41,143 nucleotides of DNA from UBA1049 sp964525815. GTDB lineage: Bacteria > Bacillota > Clostridia > Oscillospirales > CAG-382. Location of the stretch: NCBI GenBank assembly GCA_964525815.1, contig CAZGJQ010000004.1, forward strand, positions 1 to 41,143, in the 5' to 3' direction. Shown piece after piece: positions 31,855 through 40,489 of this stretch. Position 1 is the stretch's first letter. Each line of letters opens with the position of its first letter. The notes below the pieces were generated by a model, which saw nothing but the letters and a program-made list of their open reading frames with translations, searched no databases and had not been told where the DNA came from. The position numbers were made by a program, and so were the translations under genes.

Positions 31855-32721
31855 TTGCATGTAAACAAATCCTGCTTTTTGCTCTTTCTGCTCTTAAGTA
31901 TATTATTAATACCGCTCTCAGCATCCGCTGACTTCGGACCAAAACCGAGGCTGACGGTTATAGTTACAAACCCTCCCGAAGAGGAGTATTATCTTGACCT
32001 GCTCATTGATTATGACGCTCCATTATATGATAATATCGAGGATACACGAGACCTGCTTGATGCCGAAAAGCTCTCATTGCTCGAGAATCACGGTATTAGC
32101 GGCTGGTATGCGGCACTAACACACGGAACCAAAGCCTCATTATGGGGTAAGCTGACCGGAGAGAGAAGAGAGGGCGACGCTGTTCACTCCTTCGGTTATA
32201 TGGGGGTTCCCGATAAATACAAAATTATTATAATTACACCCGAGAATAAGGTTACCGTTACCCGCACAATAAATAAGGTCTCCTATGTATCTACTGTGTA
32301 CTATGATTATGAAACCGGGGAGGTTACCGAGGAGACCGGTCTTACGCTGGCATGGATCTATGTAAAGCAGTTCCTGATGTCATTGCTTCCCACTCTAATA
32401 CTCGAAGGTGCGGTGCTTTTACTGTTCAGGTTCAAGACCGCCTTAACTCTGGGTGTTTTTCTGTCTGTTAACCTGATAACTCAAGCGGGAATGACACTTG
32501 TAATGTCCACTTCTTTATTAAAATTAGGGCTGCTTGCAAGCTATGTTGTGCTGCTGCCCGTGGAACTGGTTATAATCGCCGCCGAGGTTACCGCCTTTGC
32601 CTTCTTACTCACCGAAGGCACACGCAAAAAAAGAATAGCCTATGCGATAACGGCAAATATTGTCAGCGCAGCGGCTATGTTCCTTTTATTGGCTATGGAA
32701 TATTCCGTTTTGGTCGGTTGA
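31855..32721 (+). CDS. Membrane protein with signal peptide and extracytoplasmic domain
   Basis: The 288-residue protein has a signal peptide cut near SASA-D (residue about 25). A mature domain of about 135 residues starts DFGPKPRLTVIVTNPPEEEYYLDLL, and four or five membrane helices follow (about 175-285). The FGPKP start followed by a strand with NPP is shared by a family of uncharacterised clostridial membrane proteins. It begins with TTG, seven bases after GGGAGG. Its TGA directly abuts the stop codon of the converging DUF1667 gene. No catalytic motif is visible. Confidence 0.78.
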   Translation: MHVNKSCFLLFLLLSILLIPLSASADFGPKPRLTVIVTNPPEEEYYLDLLIDYDAPLYDNIEDTRDLLDAEKLSLLENHGISGWYAALTHGTKASLWGKLTGERREGDAVHSFGYMGVPDKYKIIIITPENKVTVTRTINKVSYVSTVYYDYETGEVTEETGLTLAWIYVKQFLMSLLPTLILEGAVLLLFRFKTALTLGVFLSVNLITQAGMTLVMSTSLLKLGLLASYVVLLPVELVIIAAEVTAFAFLLTEGTRKKRIAYAITANIVSAAAMFLLLAMEYSVLVG

Positions 32722-33069
32722 CTACATGTCTCTGGTAGCGATAATGTTTGCTCCGGTTCCCGCTATGTTTTTTATCAGAACCTGCCCTGCTTTTACAGGG
32801 CTTTTTTCCGTATGCATATGTATAATCTCCATACAGTTAAAGAGCTTATCCTTAGGTACAGGTATATCGGTGCGTACCGGCAGCCTTTTATGGATTCCGC
32901 CTATTATAAAAACCGTGCTTGTCAGCGTACGGAGCGGATTCTTTATTTCGTTAAGAGCATACTCAACTCCCTTCGGACAGGAGTTCCCCGTTACCGAAAG
33001 CGTTTTTTCGTCCGTCTTAAGTCGGCAGCCTCTCGGACACACCGTGCAGATAAATTCCTTTACACTCAT
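32722..33069 (-). CDS. DUF1667 protein
   Basis: The 115-residue protein has an N-terminal cysteine set (Cys8, Cys11, Cys15 in FICTVCPRGCRL, and another in NSCPKGVEYA), followed by NPLRTLTSTVFI, PVRTDIPVPKDKLF and a short C-terminal domain. This is DUF1667, which regularly follows a GlpA-like and an FAD-dependent oxidoreductase in Bacillota. The cysteines suggest an Fe-S or metal site for electron transfer. It begins four bases after the upstream oxidoreductase stop and is the last gene of the unit. Confidence 0.9.
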   Translation of the reverse strand: MSVKEFICTVCPRGCRLKTDEKTLSVTGNSCPKGVEYALNEIKNPLRTLTSTVFIIGGIHKRLPVRTDIPVPKDKLFNCMEIIHMHTEKSPVKAGQVLIKNIAGTGANIIATRDM

Positions 33070-33073
33070 TTTT

Positions 33074-34336
33074 TTACCGTTCCTTAATCGAAATCGTTAA
33101 GTTTCCTTTACTGTTTTCCAGCAATTTCTTTGGTATAACAAGCTTTTCCATTTCCGCAGGGAGCAGAAACTCCCGCTTATAGGTCGCAACAATTCCTTTC
33201 TCGTCCCTGACTTCAATGAGAGATTTCTCGCTTTTGGTTCTCACCCTGAAATAAACCTCAAGCCCCTTTTCTATTCTGCTCGGAAGAAACTTCTGAGGCA
33301 CTGTATAAGAAACTCCGTTTCCGTTTGAGATGTGAATCGCTGCATCCTTGTTGTGCGACCTACACTCGTTGGTAATATATAAGGCTGCGTTTTTGCCCGC
33401 CTTTTCGCTTTCCGCCGAAACAAAATCGACCAAATCATGCACATGCAGCACATTACCGCAGGCAAATATTCCCTCGGTCTCGGTCTGCATATCGTCGTAA
33501 ACAACGGCGCCGTTAGTCCTGTCATCGATGAGAACGCCCGCTTCCCGGGTTAGCTCGTTTTCGGGGATAAGTCCCACGCTAAGAAGCAGAGTGTCGCACT
33601 CGAACCCTTTTTGGGTGCCGGGTATGGGCATAAAGTCGCTGTCCACCTTGGATATGACAACCCGTTCCAGCCTTGACTTGCCCGTAACCTCCGTTACGGT
33701 ATGAGAAAGATAGAGAGGTATTCCGAAATCATCAAGGCATTGGGCAATATTGCGGCTCAGACCGTTGGAATGCGGCATTATTTCGGCTACCGCAAGCACC
33801 TTTGCGCCCTCCAGCGTCATTCGCCTCGCCATAATCAGACCAATGTCTCCGCTCCCCAAAATGACCGCTTTTTTACCTACCATATATCCGTCGATATTTA
33901 TATACCGTTGTGCGCTGCCCGCGCTGAAGATACCGCTGCCCCTGTCCCCCGGCAGCCCTATGGGTCCTCGGTTGCGTTCCCGACAGCCCATTGCAAGTAT
34001 TACCGCCTTTGCCTTTATGGTAAAGAGCCCGCTGCTCTTGTTCACACAGGTTATCCGCTTGTCAGAGGTGAGTTTGAGCACCATTGTACCGGTAAGGAGT
34101 ACAGCCTCGGTCTCTTTTAGACGCTTGATAAATCTTGTGGCATATTCAGGACCGGTAAGCTCCTGGGAGAAGCGGTGCAGCCCGAAGCCGTGGTGTATGC
34201 ATTGGTTAAGAATCCCGCCGGGCTCAACATCCCGTTCTATTACCACAATGCTTTTTATTCCGTTTTCGTATGCCGATATAGCGGCGGCAAGCCCTGCGGG
34301 ACCTCCGCCTATAACAGCCAAATCGTATTCAAACAT
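33074..34336 (-). CDS. FAD-dependent pyridine nucleotide-disulphide-type oxidoreductase
   Basis: The 420-residue protein starts with the FAD motif DLAVIGGGPAGLAAAISAYENG. It has PGGILNQCIHHGFG, a second nucleotide-binding motif KKAVILGSGDIGLIMARRMTLEGA and the C-terminal FAD motif GIFACGNVLHVHDLVDFVS. No redox-active CxxC pair of the disulphide reductases is seen, but Cys in NQCIHHGFG is conserved in this subgroup. It lies between a GlpA-like dehydrogenase (seven bases upstream) and DUF1667 (four bases downstream), so the three probably form a complex. In similar operons it is proposed to pass electrons from glycerol-3-phosphate or another 2-hydroxy substrate; the acceptor is unknown. Confidence 0.88.
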   Translation of the reverse strand: MFEYDLAVIGGGPAGLAAAISAYENGIKSIVVIERDVEPGGILNQCIHHGFGLHRFSQELTGPEYATRFIKRLKETEAVLLTGTMVLKLTSDKRITCVNKSSGLFTIKAKAVILAMGCRERNRGPIGLPGDRGSGIFSAGSAQRYINIDGYMVGKKAVILGSGDIGLIMARRMTLEGAKVLAVAEIMPHSNGLSRNIAQCLDDFGIPLYLSHTVTEVTGKSRLERVVISKVDSDFMPIPGTQKGFECDTLLLSVGLIPENELTREAGVLIDDRTNGAVVYDDMQTETEGIFACGNVLHVHDLVDFVSAESEKAGKNAALYITNECRSHNKDAAIHISNGNGVSYTVPQKFLPSRIEKGLEVYFRVRTKSEKSLIEVRDEKGIVATYKREFLLPAEMEKLVIPKKLLENSKGNLTISIKER

Positions 34337-34343
34337 GACTTAT

Positions 34344-35786
34344 TCAATCCTTGCTCTTGTTGGAAAAATCATTTGCGACTATATATGAGCCTTTTTTGTC
34401 CAGCTCGACTTGCTCAAAAGGTATGCCGGTTTCACGGCTGATTATTTCGTGTACTCTCGGAGAGCAGAACCCCCCCTGGCACCGTCCCATTCCCGTGCCC
34501 GCTCTTCTTTTCACCCCGTCAAGCGTTCTCGGAGGCAACGGTGAACGCAAGACCTGGACAATTTCCCCCTCGGTTACGGTATTGCAGCGGCAGATCACGT
34601 TGCCGAATAAAGGGTTAACCTTAATAAGCTTATGCTTTTCTTCATCCGACAGCTCCGCAAAAACGATATGCCGTCTCCCCTGTGAGAAGCTCTCCTTGCA
34701 GTCCGCTTCAAGCCCGGCATCCTCCAACAAACCCAAAACATATTCGGCGATTGCGGGTGCGGCGGATAATCCGGGTGATTTTATACCGGCAACGTTTATA
34801 AACCGCTTTGAAAAGGAGGATGGCTCAATGATAAAATCCTCCCTTGTGGAAACCGCCCGCAGCCCCGAAAAATTACGCACGTTTTCTTTGTAATTCAGCT
34901 TATCGGTGGTTTTTGAAGCGATTTGGGCGACATGGTCAAGTCCCGATCTGGTGGTTGAGGTATCCTCGGGTGTGTTGCTCCTCTCTGCGTTGGGACCGAC
35001 TATAAGATTACCTGCCGTTGTCGGGGAAACAAGCACACCCTTGCTGTCCTCGGACGGGCATTGAAAGAGCACATGCCTGACCAAATCCCCCTGACTTTTG
35101 TCGAGGAGAAAGTACTGTCCCTTTGACGGGAGCATGGAAAAATCACAGCTCCCCGCCATTTTGCATATACTGTCCGCATGGACTCCGGTAGCGTTTATAA
35201 CATATCTTGAACGAATTTTGCGCTCGTTTGTCTTTATCTCAAAGCAATCCGAGCCGCTGTCTATTGCTTTGACCTCGTTTTCAAGAAAAAACTCGCAGCC
35301 GTTTTTTGCCGCAACCTCGCACAGAGCAATGCATAGCTCCCAGGGGGAAACAATGGCTGCGGTCGGAGCATATAGCGCACCCTTGATGCTTTTGGTGATA
35401 TTAGGCTCTTTGGAGAGAGTTTCTTCAGCCGTTAGTATTTCAAGCCCCTTTACATTGTTTTTTATACCCCGCTCATACAGCCTGCGGACGGTTTGCATGT
35501 CCCGCTCGTCGAAGGCGAGGACAAGGGAGCCAATTTGCTTATATGGCACCGATAGCTTGGGTGCAAGCCGCTCTATCATCTCGGAGCCGCGAACATTAAG
35601 GTGTGCCATAAGCGTTCCCGGCTCGGGGTCGTATCCGGCATGCACAATTGCGCTGTTTGCCTTGGTTGTCCCCATGGAAACATCGGTTTCCTTATCGATA
35701 ACACAAAGTCTTATATTTTTCTGGGAGAGAAAATAAGCGACAGAAGCGCCGCAAATACCCGCTCCTATAATGGTCACATCATACAT
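34344..35786 (-). CDS. GlpA-like FAD dehydrogenase with BFD-type [2Fe-2S] domain
   Basis: The 480-residue protein is a DAO-fold oxidoreductase (FAD motif TIIGAGICGASVAYFLSQKN; NSAIVHAGYD; INATGVHAD; IKSPGLSAAPAIAEYVLGLL). A BFD-like domain follows with Cys399, Cys401, Cys436 and Cys441 (CRCNTVTEGEI, GMGRCQGGFC). This architecture fits the anaerobic glycerol-3-phosphate dehydrogenase large subunit, but 2-hydroxyglutarate-type (LhgO) relatives share it. A GGGAGG site lies about ten bases upstream. It is first of three tightly packed genes and starts 54 bases after typA. No glycerol kinase or facilitator is present in the window, so the substrate is open. Confidence 0.88.
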   Translation of the reverse strand: MYDVTIIGAGICGASVAYFLSQKNIRLCVIDKETDVSMGTTKANSAIVHAGYDPEPGTLMAHLNVRGSEMIERLAPKLSVPYKQIGSLVLAFDERDMQTVRRLYERGIKNNVKGLEILTAEETLSKEPNITKSIKGALYAPTAAIVSPWELCIALCEVAAKNGCEFFLENEVKAIDSGSDCFEIKTNERKIRSRYVINATGVHADSICKMAGSCDFSMLPSKGQYFLLDKSQGDLVRHVLFQCPSEDSKGVLVSPTTAGNLIVGPNAERSNTPEDTSTTRSGLDHVAQIASKTTDKLNYKENVRNFSGLRAVSTREDFIIEPSSFSKRFINVAGIKSPGLSAAPAIAEYVLGLLEDAGLEADCKESFSQGRRHIVFAELSDEEKHKLIKVNPLFGNVICRCNTVTEGEIVQVLRSPLPPRTLDGVKRRAGTGMGRCQGGFCSPRVHEIISRETGIPFEQVELDKKGSYIVANDFSNKSKD

Positions 35787-35840
35787 ATTTTAAGAACCTC
35801 CCTGTGCAGCAAGTCAAAAACAAGGGTAATAACAAACCGC

Positions 35841-37664
35841 TTATTTAGTCATCTTGCTCTTCATCTTAAGCCTTACCGCATTATCAAGAATACGCTTCCT
35901 GAGCCGCACCGACTTTGGGGTTATCTCAATAAGCTCGTCGTCCGCAATGAATTCAAGCGCTTCCTCCAGGCTCATCCTTTTTGGAGGGGTCAGACGTAGT
36001 GCCTCGTCCGCACCTGCTGAGCGTATGGAGGTAAGGTGCTTCTTCTTGCATACATTAACGACAATATCCTCGTTCTTTGGGGACATTCCCACTATCATTC
36101 CTGCATAAACCTTTGTGCCTGCGCCTACAAACAGAGCCCCTCTGTCCTGCGCATTGAACAGTCCGTATGCGGTCGCATCTCCGTCCTCATGAGCTATCAG
36201 CGAGCCGGTAAAGCGCTTTGTGATTTCACCCTTGTGAGGCTGGTATTCTTCAAAGGTAGTGTTTATAATGCCCTCTCCCTTTGTATCCGTAAGAAATTCT
36301 GTCTTGTAGCCGAAGAGTCCTCTGGTAGGCACAAGGAAAACAAGCAGCATCCGTTCTCCCTTCGGGGTCATCTCCAGCAGCTCTCCCTTGCGGTAGCCCA
36401 TACGCTCCATTACGGCGCTGACGCATTCCTTCGGAACATCGATTACACAGCGGTCAACAGGCTCGCAGACAACACCATCGATTTCCTTTAATATTATTCT
36501 CGGAGTGCTGACCATGAATTCATAGCCCTCTCGCCGCATGTTTTCCATCAGTATGGAAAGGTGCATTTCGCCCCGTCCGCAGACATTATAGCTGTCCGCG
36601 CTGTCCGTTTCGCTCACCCGGAGCGACATATCCTTCATAGCCTCTTTATAAAGATAATCCCTGATATGACGGGTGGTCACATATTTGCCTTCTCTGCCCG
36701 CAAAGGGACCGCTGTTAACCGAAAAGGTCATTTCCATTGTAGGCTCACCTATTTTAACAAACGGAAGCGGGTCTGTGCCGGCAGCAGAGCAGATTGTGTT
36801 GCCTATGGCAATTTCCTCAATACCGGAGATACATATAATGTCGCCTATGGAAGCGGTTTCCGCAGGTATTCGCTTAAGCCCGTCTATCTGAAACATTGCC
36901 GTAATACGGCTCCTTCGACTTACTTCCGGACGGTAATAATCACAGAGAAGCACATCCTGCTTGAGCCGGAAGCCGCCTCTCTCTATCCTGCCTACCGCTA
37001 TTTTCCCGACATAATCGTTATAATCTACGGCGGACACCAGCATCTGTCCTTCTTCGTTTTCATCCCCCTCGGGTGCGGGGATATGTGAAAGAATAAGCTC
37101 AAACAACGGCGAAAGGTCGCTTCCCGCATCCTCTGGCGACAGAGAAGCGGTTCCCTTCCTGCCCGAGCAGAAGATTACGGGCGACTCCAGCTGCTCATCG
37201 TTGGCATCCAGCTCCAACAGCAGCTCCAGAACCTCATCCGGCACCTCATACACCCTTGCATCCGGACGGTCCACCTTGTTAATAACCACAATAATTTTGT
37301 GGCCCAGGTCAATGGCCTTTTGAAGCACAAAACGGGTCTGGGGCATAGGTCCCTCCGCCGCATCCACAAGCAGCAGCACTCCGTTTACCATTTTCAGGAT
37401 TCGCTCCACCTCACCGCTGAAATCGGCGTGTCCGGGTGTGTCCACAATGTTAATTTTGGTTTCCCTGTAGAAGGTGGAGGTGTTTTTCGCAAGTATGGTT
37501 ATTCCCCGTTCCCGTTCAAGGTCCTCCGAGTCCATAATACGCTCGCCTACTTCCTCGTTTTCCCGGAACAACCCCCCAAACTTCAGCATTTCGTCCACAA
37601 GCGTGGTTTTTCCGTGGTCTACATGAGCAATTATCGCTATATTTCTCAAGTCGTTTCGTGTCAT
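35841..37664 (-). CDS. typA: Translational GTPase TypA/BipA
   Basis: The 607-residue GTPase binds ribosomes and helps assembly or stress adaptation. G1 is AHVDHGKTT (about 13-21), followed by RERGITILAKN (switch I), DTPGHADF (G3) and NKVDRPDA (G4). EF-G-like domains follow, with the conserved CGRGEMHLSILMENMRREGYE and the TypA-specific C-terminal domain (GALFVGAGTKVYAGMIVGM, NVCKKKHLTSIRSAGADEALRL). ATG 37664 is chosen over a TTG at 37685 that lacks a ribosome binding site; the former gives the normal length. It has its own promoter and may read into the oxidoreductase genes. Confidence 0.96.
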   Translation of the reverse strand: MTRNDLRNIAIIAHVDHGKTTLVDEMLKFGGLFRENEEVGERIMDSEDLERERGITILAKNTSTFYRETKINIVDTPGHADFSGEVERILKMVNGVLLLVDAAEGPMPQTRFVLQKAIDLGHKIIVVINKVDRPDARVYEVPDEVLELLLELDANDEQLESPVIFCSGRKGTASLSPEDAGSDLSPLFELILSHIPAPEGDENEEGQMLVSAVDYNDYVGKIAVGRIERGGFRLKQDVLLCDYYRPEVSRRSRITAMFQIDGLKRIPAETASIGDIICISGIEEIAIGNTICSAAGTDPLPFVKIGEPTMEMTFSVNSGPFAGREGKYVTTRHIRDYLYKEAMKDMSLRVSETDSADSYNVCGRGEMHLSILMENMRREGYEFMVSTPRIILKEIDGVVCEPVDRCVIDVPKECVSAVMERMGYRKGELLEMTPKGERMLLVFLVPTRGLFGYKTEFLTDTKGEGIINTTFEEYQPHKGEITKRFTGSLIAHEDGDATAYGLFNAQDRGALFVGAGTKVYAGMIVGMSPKNEDIVVNVCKKKHLTSIRSAGADEALRLTPPKRMSLEEALEFIADDELIEITPKSVRLRKRILDNAVRLKMKSKMTK

Positions 37665-37714
37665 AAATAAAAGATTTCCCTTCAAAGGAGTGTATTTGTA
37701 CGCTCAACCAAAGC

Positions 37715-37743
37715 AGTATATCAAAAACTTACAAAAAATGCAA
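37715..37743 (-). promoter_or_regulatory. Promoter of typA
   Basis: On the minus strand TTGCAT (37738-37743) and TATACT (37715-37720) are 17 bases apart, about 50 bases before the typA start. Confidence 0.6.
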
Positions 37744-37801
37744 CTTTTTTACTTTTCGGCATAGAATAAATATTGTAAATATAATTAAAGGGGAGATATG
37801 C

Positions 37802-38719
37802 TTGCCAAAGAAATGCTCGGGTAATAATATACTCAGCTTTACCGGGCGTGGGGAGTCCGTATCCGTTCACTGTGCAGTGCTGAGAGAGAGCGAAGCTGCT
37901 CCGCCGAGCGGGGTGTTCCCCGGAGAGCTCCGAAAGGGAGGTGTGCGGGAGGAGATAAGAGAGCTGCAACAGAGACTTAACTACATAGCGGTTTCCTATC
38001 CGGCTCTTCCGGTAATAAATACGGACGGATTCTTCTCTAATGAAACCGTGGCAGCTGTAAAGGCATATCAGGATTTGTTCGGGCTGCCCGTAAGCGGGGT
38101 TTGCGACAAAGCGACCTGGCAAAGCATTACATATGTGTGCGGAGTGCTTAACAAATATGCGGCTCCTCCCAAAAAAGGGGAAAACAGGTGGTCGGATAAT
38201 CCTTGTAGGGCTCTTGTTTTCGGCGATAATGGGTGCGAGGTTCTAAGACTACAGCATCACCTTAACGCATTATCCCGTGACCTCGGGGAAAAAAGAATTT
38301 CTCCGGTGACCGCAAACGGTAGGTTTGATGAAAAAACAAGGGATGGAGTAACGGCGTTCCAGCGGTTGAAAAGGCTCCCAAAGACCGGGGTAGCGGATAA
38401 AAAAACCTTGAAGCTCCTGAACGGAGATGTTGAATCGTTTTACTCCGGGGATAAAAAAGAATACCCCGGAAAACCCATATGTATAGGTTCTGAGGGGGAG
38501 GATGTCGTGCATGTGCAAAATGCTGTGAACGCAATAAAAAGAGCCGTTTCGGGCAGGGCGGAGCTGCTTGCGGATGGCATGTTCGGGGAAAAAACAAAAA
38601 AAGCGGTAGCGGAGGTACAAGGGCTGTTCGGTTTGCCTGATGATGGGATTGTGGATAAAAAGAGCTGGATGGCGGTTACCTTTGAAGCCTCTCAGCAGGG
38701 TACCCGAGCGGAAGGATAA
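37802..38719 (+). CDS. Protein with three peptidoglycan-binding domains
   Basis: The 305-residue protein has three PG_binding_1-type repeats (about 49-105, 135-200 and 220-295), each with LQxxLN, DGxFxxxT, V..FQ and a G..D..T(W/L) end (for example GVCDKATWQSI, GVADKKTLKLL, GIVDKKSWMAV). There is no signal peptide and no enzyme domain. Clostridial proteins of this kind often act in spore or cortex assembly; this is inference. The TTG start at 37802 has GGGGAG seven bases upstream, while an ATG just before it is out of frame and short. It converges with the next gene, with three bases between stops. Confidence 0.85.
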   Translation: MPKKCSGNNILSFTGRGESVSVHCAVLRESEAAPPSGVFPGELRKGGVREEIRELQQRLNYIAVSYPALPVINTDGFFSNETVAAVKAYQDLFGLPVSGVCDKATWQSITYVCGVLNKYAAPPKKGENRWSDNPCRALVFGDNGCEVLRLQHHLNALSRDLGEKRISPVTANGRFDEKTRDGVTAFQRLKRLPKTGVADKKTLKLLNGDVESFYSGDKKEYPGKPICIGSEGEDVVHVQNAVNAIKRAVSGRAELLADGMFGEKTKKAVAEVQGLFGLPDDGIVDKKSWMAVTFEASQQGTRAEG

Positions 38720-38722
38720 GGG

Positions 38723-39244
38723 CTATTCGGTTAGTTGCTTGTCACCGTTTTGCTTATCCTTTTTCCGAGCGTTATCCATAGCCTCCCTCATTATTTTTAT
38801 GAAAACGGTATTGGGCTCAAACTCAATCATGCCCTTTTTTCCGTTGAATTCATAAACAAAAATAAAGGATTGAGCCTTGATGTTCTGACAGTGGTTGTAT
38901 TTTATGGTAACATCCGTGAATTCCTTGGAGTGCAGGTAGGTCTCCTTGTCGACCAGAGCTATCGCAGTGGACAGGTCGAGCGAGCATAGCACGGTAGTCC
39001 TGTTACCCACCGTTTTGGAAACAGAAAAATCGGTGGGGGATATTGTATATTCCATTTCCGTTATGGTATAACGAACCACAAGAGCTATGGATATTGCCAA
39101 AAACAAAACGGCGATGAGCTGGGCGAACAGGCGGTAATTATCGATATGCAGGGATAACGAAAAGCCCGCACAGGACAATACCGAAAGACACAGCACTAAG
39201 ATAATCGCCTGTCGGGGATTTCTCTCGGGCTTGTATTTATACAT
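38723..39244 (-). CDS. Small membrane protein with PH-like cytoplasmic domain
   Basis: The 173-residue protein has two membrane helices (about 12-35 and 40-58), followed by a beta-rich domain (about 65-155: MEYTISPTDFSVSKTVGNRTTVLCSLDL ... FIFVYEFNGKKGMIEFEPN) and a charged tail. This looks like a bacterial PH/YcxB-type arrangement. ATG 39244 has GGAGG six bases upstream and is preferred over an upstream start adding ten residues. Function unknown. Confidence 0.72.
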   Translation of the reverse strand: MYKYKPERNPRQAIILVLCLSVLSCAGFSLSLHIDNYRLFAQLIAVLFLAISIALVVRYTITEMEYTISPTDFSVSKTVGNRTTVLCSLDLSTAIALVDKETYLHSKEFTDVTIKYNHCQNIKAQSFIFVYEFNGKKGMIEFEPNTVFIKIMREAMDNARKKDKQNGDKQLTE

Positions 39245-39478
39245 AACAACCTCCACAACCAACAAAGCACACAATTATACAAAAGCATGGCGGAGGTATG
39301 CGTTGACGTGCCTTATTAACGATATTCATCGTACTACACCTCTTCTGTTTTGCGGTTTATATCATAGAAATATGCGCCGGACGCATATAAATAAATGAAA
39401 GCAGCACGGATTCATTTTGCCGACGACCTTGAATTCAAAGTGCAGAGAACATAAGTCGCCGGAGAAACGGATATTTAT
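39245..39478. other. Intergenic gap without a supported gene
   Basis: This 234-base divergent gap must hold the control of the membrane protein gene and of the small-gene cluster. A TATAAT on the minus strand (near 39275) lacks a good -35 box. A small inverted repeat ATGCG/CGCAT lies near 39373-39387. A 19-codon ATG frame at 39397 has no ribosome binding site. Confidence 0.5.
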
Positions 39479-39727
39479 ATGGAGCTTGACAACAACACCT
39501 TAAAAAGACTTTTGGAGCTGGACGACGAGAGCTTTAAAAACATAATCAGGCAAATCTCACTCGCCGCCGGAGGCGACCGCTCAAAGACAGAGACGCTAAT
39601 GAGCGATGTTGCGGGTATAAAAAAAAGCTTGTCAAAGATGAAGCCGCAGGAAGCGGAGCGTATTATAAACAGTGCCGGAAAGGAAAAGAGCGAGGAGATA
39701 CTGCGTATTCTTAAAGGAGGAAGATAG
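39479..39727 (+). CDS. 82-residue hypothetical protein, first of a three-gene cluster
   Basis: The protein is small, charged and predicted helical (MELDNNTLKRLLELDDESFKNIIRQIS, then SKMKPQEAERIINSAGKEKSEEILRILKG). There is no signal peptide, membrane segment or known motif. A weak GGAG lies about 15 bases upstream of the ATG. The next gene begins three bases after its stop, so the pair is co-translated. I do not recognise the family. Confidence 0.7.
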   Translation: MELDNNTLKRLLELDDESFKNIIRQISLAAGGDRSKTETLMSDVAGIKKSLSKMKPQEAERIINSAGKEKSEEILRILKGGR

Positions 39728-39730
39728 CAA

Positions 39731-40090
39731 ATGAGCGAGGATTTCACCGATAAGGTGAGGGCATTACTTGACGATCCTGAAATGCTCGCAAAAATCGCGG
39801 CTATAGCAGGTGGTCTGGGGGGCACAAGCCCGTCACAATCCGCTCCCCCGGCAAACCCTGCTTCCGAGACGGAGGAAAGACCGCCTGCGCTACAGGCAAG
39901 CACACCACCGCCTGCGTTGCCGGATGCCTTGAAAAAATTACCCGCAGCCGATCCGAGACTCTCTCTATTGAAGTCGCTCAAGCCCTTTTTGCGTGCGGAT
40001 AGACAGTCCAAGCTCGACAATCTGACGAGAGCCTTAACGGTGGCAAGTCTTGTGGGTACATTGGGAAAGGATAAAAACGAACAGAAGTAA
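39731..40090 (+). CDS. 119-residue hypothetical protein with Pro/Ala linker
   Basis: A short N-terminal helix (SEDFTDKVRALLDDPEMLAKIAAIAGGLGG) joins through a Pro/Ala/Thr-rich linker (about 35-70) to a helical C-terminal part (DPRLSLLKSLKPFLRADRQSKLDNLTRALTVASLVGTLG). The ribosome binding site GGAGG ends inside the previous gene. Similar helix-linker-helix proteins occur in clostridial clusters of small genes, but no function is known to me. Confidence 0.72.
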   Translation: MSEDFTDKVRALLDDPEMLAKIAAIAGGLGGTSPSQSAPPANPASETEERPPALQASTPPPALPDALKKLPAADPRLSLLKSLKPFLRADRQSKLDNLTRALTVASLVGTLGKDKNEQK

Positions 40091-40153
40091 AACCGCGGGA
40101 CATTATATATATTCAAAAACTCTAATCGGCTTGTTTTAAGGAGATTGAACGCT

Positions 40154-40489
40154 ATGTACAGCAGAAATTTCGGCGGCGTACGCTCGGACGGACAACTCAG
40201 AGAATTTGAGAGCAATTGGAAAAGGCAGTATACACAAGAGCAGTTTCCCGGCAAAGGTTCCGAAAAAAAGCAGGACAGCGGCACTACATATGTTCCCGTC
40301 TCTCCGGTGGCAGAGAAATGTCCGAAGAGCTCCTCGCCGAAGAGGCTGCTTGATTTTGACCTGGGCTTCTTAAAGAATCTACAGATTGACGATCTTATTC
40401 TGATAGGAATAGGCATACTTTTGCTTTTAGATTCGGACGGGAGCAACGACCTGCTCATAATCCTTATCGCCGCGATGCTGTTTTTCTAA
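40154..40489 (+). CDS. 111-residue hypothetical protein with hydrophobic C-terminus
   Basis: The N-terminal half is polar and basic (MYSRNFGGVRSDGQLREFESNWKRQY). The C-terminal third is LGFLKNLQIDDLILIGIGILLLL-DSDGSNDLLIILIAAMLFF: two hydrophobic stretches split by an acidic turn, suggesting a hairpin in the membrane. ATG 40154 has AAGGAG ten bases upstream. A TTG at 40145 is too close to it. Its stop overlaps the stop of the converging HTH gene by two bases. Confidence 0.7.
   Translation: MYSRNFGGVRSDGQLREFESNWKRQYTQEQFPGKGSEKKQDSGTTYVPVSPVAEKCPKSSSPKRLLDFDLGFLKNLQIDDLILIGIGILLLLDSDGSNDLLIILIAAMLFF

Noticed and set aside
39397..39456. 19-codon ATG frame in the gap before the small-gene cluster
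   Set aside because: No ribosome binding site or conserved feature; probably chance.
39475..40458. 327-codon minus-strand frame rich in Ser and Phe opposite the small-gene cluster
   Set aside because: The three plus-strand genes have ribosome binding sites and protein-like composition; the antisense frame is Ser-rich and has none.
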